Shown here: in pieces, positions 14,568 to 14,904 of the stretch
Numbering within the stretch: position 1 is the first letter of the stretch
Layout of the letters: each line of letters opens with the position of its first letter
From: Verrucomicrobiota bacterium
GTDB lineage: Bacteria; Verrucomicrobiota; Kiritimatiellia; Kiritimatiellales; Tichowtungiaceae
NCBI GenBank assembly: GCA_020853375.1
Contig: JADYZA010000177.1
Span: 1-14,904, forward strand
Reading direction: 5' to 3'
Length of the DNA stretch: 14,904 nt
Notes under the pieces: model-generated
Told to the model about the DNA's origin: nothing
Database searches by the model: none
What the model saw: only the letters and a program-made list of their open reading frames with translations
Program-made: the position numbers and the translations under genes

Positions 14568-14585
14568 TTTCCAGACATTGGGAAA
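14568..14585. repeat. Palindromic repeat with one extra base
   Basis: TTTCCAGACATTGGGAAA is a family member with a one-base longer centre. It marks the point where the LeuRS-like reading stops, and shares TTTCCAGACATTGG with the degenerate copy at 12181. Confidence 0.65.
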
Positions 14586-14606
14586 TGCTGCGAGGGTCGC
14601 GCACAA

Positions 14607-14729
14607 CGGACGCAGATTTTAGGGAGCCTCTCGCAAAGCCGCCAAGACGCAGAGATTTCCGAATCTTGGAAAAATGTAGTGTCGGCTCTGCGAGCCGATC
14701 TTCCGAACATTGGAAATTATACCGCCGCC
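14607..14729. repeat. Composite direct repeat, copy 1
   Basis: This 123-bp unit is repeated 175 bp further on with 121 of 123 bases the same. In order it holds CGGACGCAGATTTTAGGGA, a purine-rich block containing CTCGCAAAGCCGCCAAGACG, a palindrome TTTCCGAATCTTGGAAA (14656-14672), a perfect 7-bp hairpin TCGGCTC-TGC-GAGCCGA (14682-14698) and a second palindrome CTTCCGAACATTGGAAA (14700-14716), ending in CCGCCGCC. No coding potential was recognised. Confidence 0.9.
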
Positions 14730-14781
14730 GGCGTTACCGCAAAAAACAGCCGATTCTAAAAATCAGCGGTTGGCCCCTTTT

Positions 14782-14904
14782 CGGACGCAGATTTTAGGGA
14801 GCCTCTCGCAAAGCCGCCAAGACGCAGAGATTTCCGAATCTTGGAAAAATGTAGTGTCGGCTCTGTGAGCCGATCTTCCGAACATTGGAAATCATACCGC
14901 CGCC
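14782..14904. repeat. Composite direct repeat, copy 2 (reaches window edge)
   Basis: This is the second copy of the 123-bp unit, differing by two transitions: one in the hairpin loop (TGC to TGT, stem kept) and one just after the last palindrome. Its palindromes are at 14831-14847 and 14875-14891. A 52-bp unrelated stretch (14730-14781) separates it from copy 1. The match continues to the last base given, so the true right end is unknown. Confidence 0.9.

Noticed and set aside
14469..14797. Small plus-strand frames across the leuS fragment and repeats
   Set aside because: They are translations of palindrome and repeat DNA (peptides such as FPDIGK) with no ribosome site or family pattern.
14607..14904. 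CRISPR-like array
   Set aside because: Only two units are visible, each 123 bp, with a 52-bp separator. Units are far longer than CRISPR repeats, contain internal palindromes, and no cas gene is present.

Overview
The window is a bacterial chromosome segment, cut at the left edge inside acetate kinase and at the right edge inside a repeat. Three features suggest the PVC superphylum, possibly a Kiritimatiellota or Lentisphaerae-like anaerobe. The ribosomal cluster runs infA-rpmJ-rpsM-rpsK-rpoA-rplQ with no rpsD, as in Chlamydiae. A uroporphyrinogen-decarboxylase-like gene is paired with an AraC regulator. Many TTTCC-centred palindromes are scattered through the region. The taxonomic placement is inference from gene order and memory, not from a search.

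Layout. (1) 1-1574, minus strand: pta and ackA, the acetyl-CoA to acetate plus ATP pathway. (2) 1598-1640: a clear intrinsic terminator closing the ribosomal operon. (3) 1666-4442, minus strand: infA, rpmJ, rpsM, rpsK, rpoA and rplQ, mostly 7-22 bp apart. (4) 4443-4560: a short divergent promoter region carrying two palindromes. (5) 4561-6527, plus strand: pdxH and a phospholipase-D-family lipoprotein, overlapping by 4 bp. (6) 6546-11095, minus strand: a CNNM/CorC-type membrane protein, an NADH oxidase-type flavoprotein and a YbiT-like ABC-F protein. (7) 11318-12157, plus strand: an unrecognised 279-residue membrane-anchored protein. (8) 12142-12296: a repeat-rich convergent gap. (9) 12309-14424: a divergent uroD-like/araC pair. 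(10) 14456-14904: what looks like the last ~37 codons of leuS, followed by two near-identical 123-bp direct repeats that run to the window edge.

Most genes are housekeeping: translation and transcription, acetate fermentation, vitamin B6, membrane lipid and redox functions. The unusual material is the palindrome family, consensus near TTTCCRANNNTTGGAAA. It occurs about a dozen times, between genes and inside coding sequences. It is also built into a larger composite repeat with two copies at 14.6-14.9 kb and a diverged copy at 12.14-12.23 kb, which supplies the last codons and stop of the upstream gene. No rRNA, tRNA, CRISPR array, transposase or phage gene was recognised.
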